Shown here: positions 16,559-23,908 of the stretch, piece after piece
How positions within the stretch are numbered: position 1 is the stretch's first letter
Layout of the letters: each line of letters starts with the position of its first letter
From: an uncultured Merdimonas sp.
GTDB lineage: Bacteria > Bacillota > Clostridia > Lachnospirales > Lachnospiraceae
DNA length: 56,373 nt
Assembly: GCA_944375745.1 (NCBI GenBank)
Contig: CALWAV010000145.1
Coordinates: 1 to 56,373 of the forward strand
Direction of reading: 5' to 3'
Made by a program: the position numbers and the translations under genes
The notes under the pieces: generated by a model
Database searches by the model: none
The model's input: the letters and a program-made list of their open reading frames with translations, nothing else
What the model was told of the DNA's origin: nothing

Positions 16559-17215
16559 TTAGCCCTCTTTCCGGTTTTCCTGTCTGTGCGCGCCATTCCG
16601 GTCCGCCGTCTTAATCAGCGTTGTATTGACGTCATCCTCATAAAGGCGCATTTCCACCTCAATCGGCGTAGGTTCCTTACTCAGCCGCCTGCCTCCGATA
16701 TGATTGAAAAACGCGATAATGCCCGCGGACAAGCCCAGGGAGTAAGTCAGTTCCAGAATCGTAAAGCCATCCGACTCCCGGCCTGTCAGCAGCATATAAA
16801 ACTCCTCAAACAATCTGACTGTAGACACATCATTATTAAAAGCCATGATGGAAAAGGCAGAACCGAAAAAGCAGATCAAGCAGACCAGCGCCGCCTTTGC
16901 AAAAATAAGAAAGCCGCTTTCCTTCGGTTTCGTGGAATATTCCACCACAAAGTCCTCTTCGCCCAGGTTCTGTATCTCCAGGCCGGGATAGACCGCCTGA
17001 ATCTTTTCCACCACATCCATCACCGAGAGCACCGCCCGGGCCGCGCAGGTATGCTTTCCCGCCCTGACCCGTTCAAAGGTGTAAAGCTTTTCCGTCTTCA
17101 GTCTGTTGATCACACCCGAATCCGAGCACCGCATCTCGGCAGCCTCTCCCAATGTCAGAGTCCTGTTATAGGTCCGGATATTCTTTTCCAGCTTCAGATA
17201 CAGCGTACCGCTCAT
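16559..17215 (-). CDS. spoVAA: stage V sporulation protein AA (SpoVAA)
   Basis: A 218-residue protein. The soluble N-terminal domain begins MSGTLYLKLEKNIRTYNRTLTLG, a SpoVAA-type domain, and continues with AVLSVMDVVEKIQAVYPGLEI. Two membrane helices follow (LIFAKAALVCLICFFGSAFS and LELTYSLGLSAGIIAFFNH), with the family motif VSTVRLFEEFYMLLTG between them. It overlaps the upstream small gene by ATGA and is followed by spoVAB. Its role in the SpoVA channel is accessory. Length is normal and no defect is seen. Confidence 0.88.
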   Translation of the reverse strand: MSGTLYLKLEKNIRTYNRTLTLGEAAEMRCSDSGVINRLKTEKLYTFERVRAGKHTCAARAVLSVMDVVEKIQAVYPGLEIQNLGEEDFVVEYSTKPKESGFLIFAKAALVCLICFFGSAFSIMAFNNDVSTVRLFEEFYMLLTGRESDGFTILELTYSLGLSAGIIAFFNHIGGRRLSKEPTPIEVEMRLYEDDVNTTLIKTADRNGAHRQENRKEG

Positions 17216-17448
17216 AAAAATTCCTCATCGAGCCAGCCGTCTTCTGTTGCCCCTTCCTGAACTTCCTGAATCTCCTGAACCTCCCGCGCCTCCTGCGCTG
17301 TCATCATCCCACGGTCCTCATAATAAACAAGGGTTCCATCCGTAATGGTCTTCTCCTCCTCTTTCCCGGAAAAATACCAGATCATCCCGAATACAGCCGC
17401 CGCCAGCACAATAGAAATCAGCCATATACGATACTTCGTATGATTCAT
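17212..17448 (-). CDS. small single-pass membrane protein at the head of the spoVA operon
   Basis: A 78-residue protein with one N-terminal membrane helix (IWLISIVLAAAVFGMIWYF) and an acidic Glu/Gln-rich tail. A strong TAAGGAGG site precedes the ATG, and its end overlaps the spoVAA start by four bases (ATGA), so the two are translationally coupled. It is the first gene after the forespore-type promoter at 17594-17622, which suggests forespore production and a role linked to SpoVA proteins. I do not recognise the family. The topology suggests the acidic tail lies outside the membrane, probably in the intermembrane space of the forespore. Confidence 0.65.
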   Translation of the reverse strand: MNHTKYRIWLISIVLAAAVFGMIWYFSGKEEEKTITDGTLVYYEDRGMMTAQEAREVQEIQEVQEGATEDGWLDEEFL

Positions 17449-17458
17449 CCCGATTGCC

Positions 17459-17580
17459 TCCTTACCCCCAGGGATTCTCTCCTGGCTTCACCTTACCCCC
17501 CAGGGGGTCTTCTCTCTCAGCTTCGCTGAGATTCACCTTACCCCCCAGGGGGTCTTCTCTCTCAGCTTCGCTGAGATTCA
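17459..17580 (-). repeat. 45-bp perfect tandem duplication plus a decayed third copy in the spoVA leader
   Basis: Two identical 45-bp units lie at 17491-17535 and 17536-17580; 17459-17490 looks like a shortened, diverged third copy. In the transcript each unit carries the hairpin CTCAGC-GAA-GCTGAG, a CCCCCTGGGGG palindrome and a TAAGG Shine-Dalgarno-like stretch. All copies lie between the forespore promoter and the first spoVA-operon start, so they are transcribed as leader RNA. Confidence 0.85.
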
Positions 17581-17593
17581 CCTTATGACATGT

Positions 17594-17622
17594 AGTATTT
17601 CCCGGGAGGACGGAAAATATGC
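17594..17622 (-). promoter_or_regulatory. forespore (sigma-F/sigma-G type) promoter of the spoVA operon
   Basis: On the minus strand GCATA (17622-17618), 15 bases, then GGAAATACT (17602-17594). Both boxes and the spacing match the sigma-F consensus GYWTA-N15-GGNNANANT, and the AATACTA core also suits sigma-G. The position, ahead of the spoVA genes, is as expected, since spoVA is a classic forespore operon. Confidence 0.72.
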
Positions 17623-17624
17623 CG

Positions 17625-17832
17625 GATTTTTCTAAAATGAAAAAACTGCCGTGACATACGCCTGGCGGTTTCTGTTATCCCAGTGTCCGGCTTCTCGTGG
17701 ACAGCTGTATGGATCAGGCGGACCGCTTTTTGGTCCGTCCGGAGACATACAGCTGTCCATGAGACGTCCGAACACAGGATACAGAACCCGCCAGGCGCGC
17801 TCACAGCAGTTGAATTCCATTTTATAAAAATC
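17625..17832. repeat. 208-bp imperfect inverted-repeat element (MITE-like or structured RNA)
   Basis: Two arms of about 87 bases (17625-17711 and 17746-17832) are imperfect reverse complements. Well-matched blocks include CGCCTGGCGG with CCGCCAGGCG, TATCC with GGATA, and the perfect 13-base pair GGACAGCTGTATG (17699-17711) with CATACAGCTGTCC (17746-17758). The 34-base loop itself folds as CGGACC...GGTCCG (17719-17737). The element fills the gap between the ABC ATPase stop at 17839 and the spoVA -35 box at 17622. It has no convincing coding frame. Confidence 0.75.
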
Positions 17833-17838
17833 TTAATC

Positions 17839-18591
17839 TTACACGCTTGTCTTCCGGAACCTGGAGAGAAACTCCTTCGTCTTCTCACTCCTGGGCGCGG
17901 CGAAAATCTGATCCGGCGATCCCTCTTCCTCAATGACTCCATCAGACATATAAATCACATGGCTGGACACATCGCGGGCAAAAGCCATCTCATGGGTCAC
18001 CACCAGCATGGTCAGGCCTTCCCGGGCCAGCTCTTCCATAACTGTCAGCACCTCGCCTACCATCTGCGGGTCAAGGGCAGAGGTTGGCTCGTCGAAAAGC
18101 AGAACCTCCGGCTCCATGGCAAGAGCGCGGGCGATGGCCACACGCTGCTTCTGGCCTCCGGACAGCTGCCGGGGCTTGGCGTTCATGAAAGATTCCATGC
18201 CTACCTTTCTCAGGTAATGAATGGCATTTTCATGGGCCTCTTCCTTTTTCTTCTTTGCCACCTTCACCTGTCCGACGATACAGTTATCCAGCACCGTCAT
18301 ATTGTTGAACAGGTTAAAGCTCTGGAACACCATGCCCACCTTGGCCCGGTAAGCCGGCACGTTCATCTTCGGATCGGTGATATCCTGTCCGTGGAACAGA
18401 ATCTGGCCGCCGCTTGGCTCCTCCAGAAGATTTACACAGCGGAGCATTGTGGACTTACCGGAACCGGAAGCTCCGATGATGGAGACCACATCGCCCTTGC
18501 AGACTTCAAAATCGATATCCTTCAACACTTCGTGGTTTCCGAAGCTTTTGCTCAGATGGGATATTTTTAAGATTTCCTCTCCCCGGCTCAT
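17839..18591 (-). CDS. polar amino-acid ABC transporter, ATP-binding protein (GlnQ type)
   Basis: A 250-residue ATPase that powers amino-acid import. Walker A is GASGSGKST (40-48), the signature is [15 protein letters not shown], Walker B is [12 protein letters not shown], and the switch histidine lies in VVTHEM, in the correct order for the PAAT family. The ATG is preceded by a GGAGGAAG site and overlaps the permease stop by four bases. It is the last gene of a binding protein-permease-ATPase operon. The 208-bp inverted repeat begins 7 bases after its stop and could act as the 3' end structure. Substrate (glutamine, cystine, arginine or other) is not decided. Confidence 0.94.
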   Translation of the reverse strand: MSRGEEILKISHLSKSFGNHEVLKDIDFEVCKGDVVSIIGASGSGKSTMLRCVNLLEEPSGGQILFHGQDITDPKMNVPAYRAKVGMVFQSFNLFNNMTVLDNCIVGQVKVAKKKKEEAHENAIHYLRKVGMESFMNAKPRQLSGGQKQRVAIARALAMEPEVLLFDEPTSALDPQMVGEVLTVMEELAREGLTMLVVTHEMAFARDVSSHVIYMSDGVIEEEGSPDQIFAAPRSEKTKEFLSRFRKTSV

Positions 18592-19397
18592 GATCTCTTC
18601 CTCCTCTCCGCTCTCTTCTCTATATTTGATGTGCGGAGCTGATCTCCGATACCCATGGTATCTACCAGCTCATAATTGGCGTCGCCGTCCATCTTCCGCT
18701 CCCAGATCCGCAGCAGACGGGAGCATACAACAGTCATAATCAGGTATACCACCATAACGATCGTCGCTGACTCAAAGTAGGTATACAGCGCGCCGGACAC
18801 ACTTCTGTGAACGGCAAACAGCTCTGTAACGCCGATGGAGAACAGCACGGAGGTATCCTTGATATTGATAATCAGGTTGTTTCCGATCTGGGGCATGATA
18901 TTGCGCAGAGCCTGGGGCAGAATCACATAGCACATGGTCTGCACATGGTTCATGCCGATGGCCTTCGCGCCCTCTGTCTGGCCCGGATCGATGGAAATGA
19001 TTCCTCCGCGGACAGACTCCGCCATATAGGCTCCTGTATTAATGGATACGATCAGAAACGCTGAGGACCACATGCCCAGCTGAATGTCAAAGACCTGGGA
19101 CATACCATAATAGATAAATGTGGCCTGTACAATCATGGGCGTTCCGCGGAACAGCTCCACGTAACATTTCATAACCGCCTTTACCACTCCCAGCACGCCC
19201 CGTTTTGCCAGGCTGTCGCGCTTTTTATCCACCGGAATGGTCTGTATCACACCAACGACAAAGCCGATCAGGCAGCCGATCGCCGTGGATACTACCGCAA
19301 TCGCCAGCGTAGTCCCCGCGCCTTTCAGATAAGAAGGACCGTACTGCTGCAGCAGATATATAATTCTTTCAAAAAAATTCATCTGAGAAACACTCAT
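18588..19397 (-). CDS. polar amino-acid ABC transporter, permease protein
   Basis: A 269-residue HisM/GlnP-type permease with about five helices. It shows the PAAT N-terminal [21 protein letters not shown] and the EAA loop [33 protein letters not shown], where the ATPase docks. A 30-residue segment with [18 protein letters not shown] is a cytoplasmic loop longer than in short family members. It overlaps the ATPase gene by four bases and follows the binding-protein gene after 30 bases. It forms the membrane channel for the solute delivered by the neighbouring lipoprotein. Confidence 0.93.
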   Translation of the reverse strand: MSVSQMNFFERIIYLLQQYGPSYLKGAGTTLAIAVVSTAIGCLIGFVVGVIQTIPVDKKRDSLAKRGVLGVVKAVMKCYVELFRGTPMIVQATFIYYGMSQVFDIQLGMWSSAFLIVSINTGAYMAESVRGGIISIDPGQTEGAKAIGMNHVQTMCYVILPQALRNIMPQIGNNLIINIKDTSVLFSIGVTELFAVHRSVSGALYTYFESATIVMVVYLIMTVVCSRLLRIWERKMDGDANYELVDTMGIGDQLRTSNIEKRAERRKRS

Positions 19398-19427
19398 TTT
19401 CGGTTCACGGCTCCCTTTCTCTTATCC

Positions 19428-20342
19428 TTACTCAGACAGCGGCTGAACGGAAATCGCCTCGTCCATCATGCTGTTGAAATCGTCTACGGTCATCTGGGAC
19501 AGTACGCTGTTCATAGCGTCCAGAAGCTCTGTATTTCCCTTCTGTACGGAGATTCCGATATTGATCTCTTCCTCGGAAACCTCAAAATCATCATCTGATC
19601 CGGCAAAATCCAGAAGCTTCAGATCCGGATAAGCTACAGTCGCGGCTGTACCTGTGGGCATATCTGTCACGACCAGATCCACACGTCCGCTCTCCAGAGC
19701 TACCAGCATGGCCGGAGCAGACTCCTGAGCTGCCTGAATGTCAGCATCCTGAATCTGGGGCAGGCATACGTCATACCAGATGGTTCCCAGCTGGGAGGTG
19801 CAGCTTGCTCCTGCCAGATCCGCCACGCCCTGGGCGTCCGCATAGGGGCTGTCCTCTTTTACCAGGGTAACAATCGTCGCATAGTAATAAGGTTCTGTAA
19901 AGTCTACCATTTCAAGACGCTCTGAGGTGATGGACTGGCCTGCAATCGCGCAGTCTACCGTTCCGGACTGTACAGCCGGTACCAGAGAATCCCAGTCAAG
20001 CTTTACAATCTCAAGATCATAGCCAATCGCCTCCGCAATATGCTTTGCCATCATAACATCATAGCCGTTTGCATAGTCAGAGCTTCCGCTGATGGCGACC
20101 GCTCCGTTGGAATCTTCCGGCTGTGTCCAGTTGTAGGGAGCGTAAGCACACTCCATGGCTACTCTCAGTACCTTTTTCTCTCCGGAATCTGCCGTCTCCT
20201 CAGCAGACGCGTCCTCGGAAGCAGTGCTGTCTGTCTCTGCAGTATTGCTTTCCGTATCAGAGCCGCTGCCTGAAGAGCCGCAGGCTGTCAGTGACATGGC
20301 AAAAACTGCTGCCATCATCAGTGCAAGCAATCTTTTTTTCAT
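19428..20342 (-). CDS. amino-acid ABC transporter substrate-binding lipoprotein
   Basis: About 304 residues from the ATG at 20342, which follows AGGAGGG. The N-terminus is a lipoprotein signal (KKRLLALMMAAVFAMSLTAC; lipobox LTAC), then a Ser/Thr/Glu-rich linker. The mature domain is a type 3 solute-binding fold: LRVAMECAYAPYNWTQ, NGYDVMMAKHIAEAIGYDLE, VDCAIAGQSITSERLEMVDFTEPYYY and DLVVTDMPTG. It captures an amino acid outside the membrane for the adjacent permease/ATPase. Its operon has a consensus promoter and a leader with a 12-bp hairpin. Confidence 0.93.
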   Translation of the reverse strand: MKKRLLALMMAAVFAMSLTACGSSGSGSDTESNTAETDSTASEDASAEETADSGEKKVLRVAMECAYAPYNWTQPEDSNGAVAISGSSDYANGYDVMMAKHIAEAIGYDLEIVKLDWDSLVPAVQSGTVDCAIAGQSITSERLEMVDFTEPYYYATIVTLVKEDSPYADAQGVADLAGASCTSQLGTIWYDVCLPQIQDADIQAAQESAPAMLVALESGRVDLVVTDMPTGTAATVAYPDLKLLDFAGSDDDFEVSEEEINIGISVQKGNTELLDAMNSVLSQMTVDDFNSMMDEAISVQPLSE

Positions 20343-20374
20343 AACTTTACCCTCCTGTTTTTCAGACTGTAAGA

Positions 20375-20424
20375 AACAGGGCTTCACTCCAGCCGCTCTT
20401 ATCGGATAGATATGAAACCCTGTT
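20375..20424 (-). promoter_or_regulatory. leader hairpin ahead of the amino-acid ABC operon
   Basis: In the transcript AACAGGGTTTCA and TGAAGCCCTGTT (11 of 12 pairs) enclose a 26-base loop, between the promoter and the binding-protein start. It is not a recognised riboswitch and has no clear T-run, so a role in attenuation or mRNA stability is only possible. Confidence 0.45.
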
Positions 20425-20435
20425 GTTTCCTGCAC

Positions 20436-20464
20436 ATTATAGCCCCTGAACTGCGGTTTTTCAA
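20436..20464 (-). promoter_or_regulatory. sigma-A promoter of the amino-acid ABC transporter operon
   Basis: On the minus strand TTGAAA (20464-20459), 17 bases, TATAAT (20441-20436). It gives a leader of about 90 bases and separates this operon from the upstream sporulation operon. Confidence 0.78.
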
Positions 20465-20538
20465 GTTCTTTTTGCAAAATAAGCGAAAAACCGCGGAAAA
20501 AATACGGAAATCGGGAGCCCGCGGAAAAATCCGCCCTG

Positions 20539-21267
20539 TCAGGGCCGGTTTCCCCGCACCTTTTCCTTCAGCCCCGAAAGGATCTTTTTCTCCAGTCTGG
20601 ATACCTGCACCTGGGACATTCCAAGCTCTTCTGCCACCTGGGTCTGGGTTCTGTCATAAAAGAACCGCAGGACAATCAGACGGCGCTCCCTGGGCTCCAG
20701 AGAAGCCAGAAGCTGCTCCAGCAGCAGCCTGCGCAGAAGCTCCTCCTGTTCGTCTCTGCCCTGCTCCACCCGTTCCATCAGGCTTAAGCCCTCGCTGTCT
20801 CCCTGACACACAATTTTCTGCAGGGACTCCACCTCTGTGCTGCTGTCCATGGCCTGGACCAGCTCCTCCGGCTCCACCTTGAGCCTCCGGGCCAGTTCTT
20901 CCACCCCCGGCTCTTCTCCCCTCTCCATCAGGATCTGCTCACGCAGTCTGGCCGCCTTTACCGCCAGCTCCTTCAGAGAACGGCTGACCTTGATCATACT
21001 GTCGTCCCGCAGGAAGCGCTTGATCTCCCCGGCGATCATCGGAACAGCATAGGTGGAGAAGCGGACGCCGAAATTCAGGTCAAACCTGTCCGCTGCTTTC
21101 AAAAGGCCGATGGCCCCTATCTGAAACAAATCCTCTGCCTCCACGCCTCTGCCCAGGAAGCGTTTCACCACATGGTGGACAAGTCCCATGTTTTCCTCTA
21201 TCAGTGCCTCCCTTGCCTCTTTATCTCCGTCCTGTGACCTCCGAATCAGCTCCTCTGTGCGGTCCAT
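20539..21267 (-). CDS. sigF: RNA polymerase sporulation sigma factor SigF (SpoIIAC)
   Basis: A 242-residue sigma factor of the SigF/G/B group. Region 2 shows ENMGLVHHVVKRFLGRGVEAEDLFQIGAIGLLKA and FGVRFSTYAVPMIAGEIKRFLRDD; region 4 ends TQTQVAEELGMSQVQVSRLEKKIL, the DNA-reading helix. As third gene after spoIIAA and spoIIAB, it is SigF, the first forespore-specific sigma factor, which would read the spoVA-type promoters seen here. It lies 3 bases after the spoIIAB stop. The small GCCCT/AGGGC hairpin followed by TTTTT at its end could be a weak terminator. Confidence 0.94.
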   Translation of the reverse strand: MDRTEELIRRSQDGDKEAREALIEENMGLVHHVVKRFLGRGVEAEDLFQIGAIGLLKAADRFDLNFGVRFSTYAVPMIAGEIKRFLRDDSMIKVSRSLKELAVKAARLREQILMERGEEPGVEELARRLKVEPEELVQAMDSSTEVESLQKIVCQGDSEGLSLMERVEQGRDEQEELLRRLLLEQLLASLEPRERRLIVLRFFYDRTQTQVAEELGMSQVQVSRLEKKILSGLKEKVRGNRP

Positions 21268-21270
21268 GGG

Positions 21271-21699
21271 TCATTCCTCCTGCTGCCGGATCCGCTTCTT
21301 CATAATGACAGCCGTTCCCTTCCCCGGCTCTGATTCCACCTTCACCTCATCCATAAAAGCTTCCATAAACAGAAATCCCATTCCTGACCGGTCCAGCTCC
21401 GGGCGGGTGGTATAGAGCGGTTCCATGGCCTTCTCCACATCCGGGATCCCCACTCCCTGATCCCTCACCTCAAGCCGCAGCCACTCCCCGTCAATCTCTC
21501 CAGCGATGAGGATTTTATGTACCTCTCCCCCATAGCCGTGGATGATGGCATTGGTCACAGCTTCCGAGACGGCCGTCTTCACATCCGCCACCTCCTCCAT
21601 ACTGGGGTTCATCTGGGTCATAAAAGCAGCCACCGTCACCCGGGCAAAGGCCTCATTGGCCGATATACTGTCAAATTCCAGGCGCATCTCATTTTTCAT
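21271..21699 (-). CDS. spoIIAB: anti-sigma F factor SpoIIAB
   Basis: A 142-residue GHKL-type kinase and anti-sigma factor. It carries the N box in TAVSEAVTNAIIHGY, the G1 box in VRDQGVGIPDVEKAMEP and the G2-like block RSGMGFLFMEAFMDEV. SpoIIAB holds SigF inactive and phosphorylates SpoIIAA on serine using ATP. It overlaps the end of spoIIAA by four bases (ATGA) and is followed closely by sigF, the standard spoIIA arrangement. Length is normal and all key motifs are present. Confidence 0.94.
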   Translation of the reverse strand: MKNEMRLEFDSISANEAFARVTVAAFMTQMNPSMEEVADVKTAVSEAVTNAIIHGYGGEVHKILIAGEIDGEWLRLEVRDQGVGIPDVEKAMEPLYTTRPELDRSGMGFLFMEAFMDEVKVESEPGKGTAVIMKKRIRQQEE

Positions 21700-22013
21700 T
21701 CTTCTTTTCCTCCCTGCATCCTCTCTACCGGAATCACCTTCATCACACCGGACAGCAGCAGAATCCGTTCCACCCTGTCCCGGACCTGCACAGCCCGCAC
21801 CTGGCCCCCCAGGGCCTGCATTATCTTATACCGGCCCATAAGCATTCCTATTCCAGAGCTGTCGCAGAAAACCGTCCCGGAAAAATCAAAGACGATCTCC
21901 CGGATATCCCTTGTCTTCACCAGCTCATCCGCCTGGGCGCAGATCAGAGCCGCGCTGTGATGATCCAGCTCCTCCGGAACCCGGATTCGAAGAGTCCTGT
22001 CCTCCACCCTCAT
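21696..22013 (-). CDS. spoIIAA: anti-anti-sigma factor SpoIIAA
   Basis: A STAS-domain protein of 105 residues from the ATG at 22013. The key motif is VFDFSGTVFCDSSGIGMLMGRYK; the first Ser of DSSGIG (Ser52) is the site phosphorylated by SpoIIAB. Unphosphorylated SpoIIAA frees SigF. Upstream in-frame ATGs at 22082, 22073 and 22061 would add a basic segment (KRKKSRGGGRG); two of these have reasonable ribosome-binding sites, so the true start is uncertain. The shorter form matches family length. The operon starts just after the terminator of the TPR gene, but I could not identify a sigma-H promoter. Confidence 0.88.
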   Translation of the reverse strand: MRVEDRTLRIRVPEELDHHSAALICAQADELVKTRDIREIVFDFSGTVFCDSSGIGMLMGRYKIMQALGGQVRAVQVRDRVERILLLSGVMKVIPVERMQGGKEE

Positions 22014-22107
22014 GAGGGGCTCCGGGCCCCTGCCGCCTCCCCGGCTCTTTTTTCTTTTCATGCTTCCTCTCATCTCTTTCATCCCTCCATTTTTTATAAT
22101 TGTCCGT

Positions 22108-22143
22108 AAAAACAAAACAGGGACATACCTTTCGGTATGTCCC
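22108..22143 (-). terminator. intrinsic terminator of the valS-to-TPR operon
   Basis: On the minus strand GGGACATACC-GAAA-GGTATGTCCC, a perfect 10-bp stem with a GNRA-type loop, followed by TGTTTTGTTTTT. It lies 26 bases after the stop of the zinc-ribbon/TPR gene and separates it from spoIIAA. Confidence 0.88.
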
Positions 22144-22169
22144 TTGCTTCAGGGTTTCTCTTAAGTTTT

Positions 22170-23741
22170 TTACTGGGCCTGGCCGGCTGTGCCGGCGCCT
22201 GCGTTTATGCCTGCAGCATCTGCGCCGGTTCCCGTACCGGTATTCGTGCCGGTGCTGCCAGTTCCAGTACCGCCGGTTCCCGCGCCTGTGGCGCCAGTGC
22301 CGGTTCCTGTATCAGTTCCGGTATCTGTGCCGGTGTCCGTCTGGGACACGGTCTGCTGCAGCCGCGCTATGGCATTGTTTGCGTAAGTGGCTCTCTGGGT
22401 GCCCGGATGGGTATCCGCGAATCTCTGGAACATGTCCAGAGCCTCAGCGTTCTTTCCCAGGTTTTCGTAAGACCGGGCCAGATAATACAGAGCGTAGCCA
22501 TCGTCATAATCCTGCTCGTAATCTACTACCTGAGAAAGATTTGTGACGGCCTCCTGGTAATTCTGGGCGTCATAAGCCGCTGAGCCTGCCTCATACAGAG
22601 CCTGCACCTCATCTGCGTGAAGGCTTCCGTAAATTTGATTGTAGATGGCTCTCGCATTGTCAGAGAGCTGATCCGGATCCACCTGATCCAGAGCTGTGGA
22701 AGCGCTCTCCGTATCTCCCGCCTGGAAACTGGTATAAGCGTCAATCAGAAGCTCATAGCTTCCGCCGGTCTCTTCCTGCTGCTGAGTATCCTCTTCTGTG
22801 CCGCTGCCCTGAAGAGCGTCCAGCTGGCTCTGCAGCTCATTGACCTCTGCCTGCCGGGCAGCCAGCTGATCGCTGTACTCCCGGATCTGGTCCGCAGTCT
22901 CGCTGCGCACCGACTGCACCTTGGCAGGAAGGGCCAGGAACCACATGAGAGCCACGCCTACCACCAGGCCAATGAAAATATTCAAAACTACATTGACGCC
23001 GGTGTTCTCCTTATAGGAAGCCGGCATGATAATGGTCTCGTTTCCACTGGTATAGGAGATAATATCCGGATTCTTTCCGTCTTTTTTCTCCTTCTCCTCC
23101 TTCTGGCTTCCGCCTGAGGCCGGCTTGCCGGCCAGCTGCTCCAGCTCAGCCTGATAATGGAGAGACACACTGTCGGTTCTGTCGATGGCCAAGGCTCTTT
23201 TCAGTTCCCGCCCCGCTCTGTCATACTCCTCTGTTCTGATATAGAGCAGCGCCAGAAGCTGATGGGCCTTCACCAGCTTGGGATTCAGGGAAAGCACCTT
23301 TTTCAGCTGGATGATCGCCAGGTCCTCACTGCCCTGCTGGCAGTACAGCAGGGACTGATTGTATTTTTTGATCGTCTGATTTATGGTATCCAGTCTCGCC
23401 GGATTCGCCTGAATCGCGTTGATATACTCGTCCGCGATATTTTTCTCCGGCTCCAGATTCTTGCTGATGATCCACTCGGTCAGGGCGGAAACCACATCTC
23501 CCACCTCGAAGCAGATCAGCCCCAGAAGATTTCTGGCCTGTATATTGTTTTTATTAAGCTCCAGACTGTAGCGGAGATCCGCCGCGGCTCCCGAAAGGTT
23601 CCGCACCGTCGCCTTCTCCAGTCCCATATTGTAATAGGTATTGGACAGCCGGATGAGTCTGTTATAAATCCGGATTTCCGTTCCGCAGGAGCTGCAGTAG
23701 CCGGGATCCGTCAGCACCGCTCCACATTTGATACAACGCAT
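22170..23741 (-). CDS. zinc-ribbon, TPR-repeat membrane protein with Thr/Gly-rich tail
   Basis: A 523-residue protein. Residues 1-22 are a zinc ribbon (CIKCGAVLTDPGYCSSCG). About 40-210 are TPR repeats facing the cytoplasm. A single membrane helix (VVLNIFIGLVVGVALMWFLAL, near 255) leads to a coiled coil (REYSDQLAARQAEVNELQSQL) and a second set of TPR repeats outside (ALYEAGSAAYDAQNYQEAV, YALYYLARSYENLGKNAEAL). The last 60 residues are repeats of T, G, D and A. It may be an envelope assembly scaffold. It is the final gene of the valS-ltaS-folC run. The family is familiar in clostridia, but its function is not known to me. Confidence 0.78.
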   Translation of the reverse strand: MRCIKCGAVLTDPGYCSSCGTEIRIYNRLIRLSNTYYNMGLEKATVRNLSGAAADLRYSLELNKNNIQARNLLGLICFEVGDVVSALTEWIISKNLEPEKNIADEYINAIQANPARLDTINQTIKKYNQSLLYCQQGSEDLAIIQLKKVLSLNPKLVKAHQLLALLYIRTEEYDRAGRELKRALAIDRTDSVSLHYQAELEQLAGKPASGGSQKEEKEKKDGKNPDIISYTSGNETIIMPASYKENTGVNVVLNIFIGLVVGVALMWFLALPAKVQSVRSETADQIREYSDQLAARQAEVNELQSQLDALQGSGTEEDTQQQEETGGSYELLIDAYTSFQAGDTESASTALDQVDPDQLSDNARAIYNQIYGSLHADEVQALYEAGSAAYDAQNYQEAVTNLSQVVDYEQDYDDGYALYYLARSYENLGKNAEALDMFQRFADTHPGTQRATYANNAIARLQQTVSQTDTGTDTGTDTGTGTGATGAGTGGTGTGSTGTNTGTGTGADAAGINAGAGTAGQAQ

Positions 23742-23758
23742 AAATTCCTCCTCTGACG

Positions 23759-23908
23759 TTAAAACCGGCTGCCGCCCTTCATTTCCTTCAGCATCTCATC
23801 AAGAAGATCCGCCATGTCTTTCGGCTTGTTGTTATATACGTTTTCCTCCACCTGCTCTACTTCCAGGCTGGGATGAAATCTCTTAAGTTCCTCTTCAAAA
23901 TCAATCAT
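23759..23908 (-). CDS. 49-residue acidic small protein overlapping folC
   Basis: A short gene with a GGAGGA ribosome-binding site. Its ATG (23908-23906) overlaps the folC stop in ATGATTGA, so it is translationally coupled. The product starts MIDFEEELKRFHPSLEVEQV and contains MADLLDEMLKEMKGG: acidic, helical and without a membrane segment. It ends 17 bases before the zinc-ribbon/TPR gene start. I do not recognise a family. The good start signals and tight placement make it likely to be real despite its size. Confidence 0.68.
   Translation of the reverse strand: MIDFEEELKRFHPSLEVEQVEENVYNNKPKDMADLLDEMLKEMKGGSRF

Noticed and set aside
17459-17580. CRISPR-like repeats upstream of the spoVA operon
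   Set aside because: The two 45-bp units are directly adjacent with no spacers, and no cas genes are present. It is a tandem duplication.
17625-17832. Retron or group II intron reading of the long inverted repeat
   Set aside because: No reverse transcriptase gene lies near it and no conserved intron or msr/msd features are seen; it is listed as an inverted-repeat element only.
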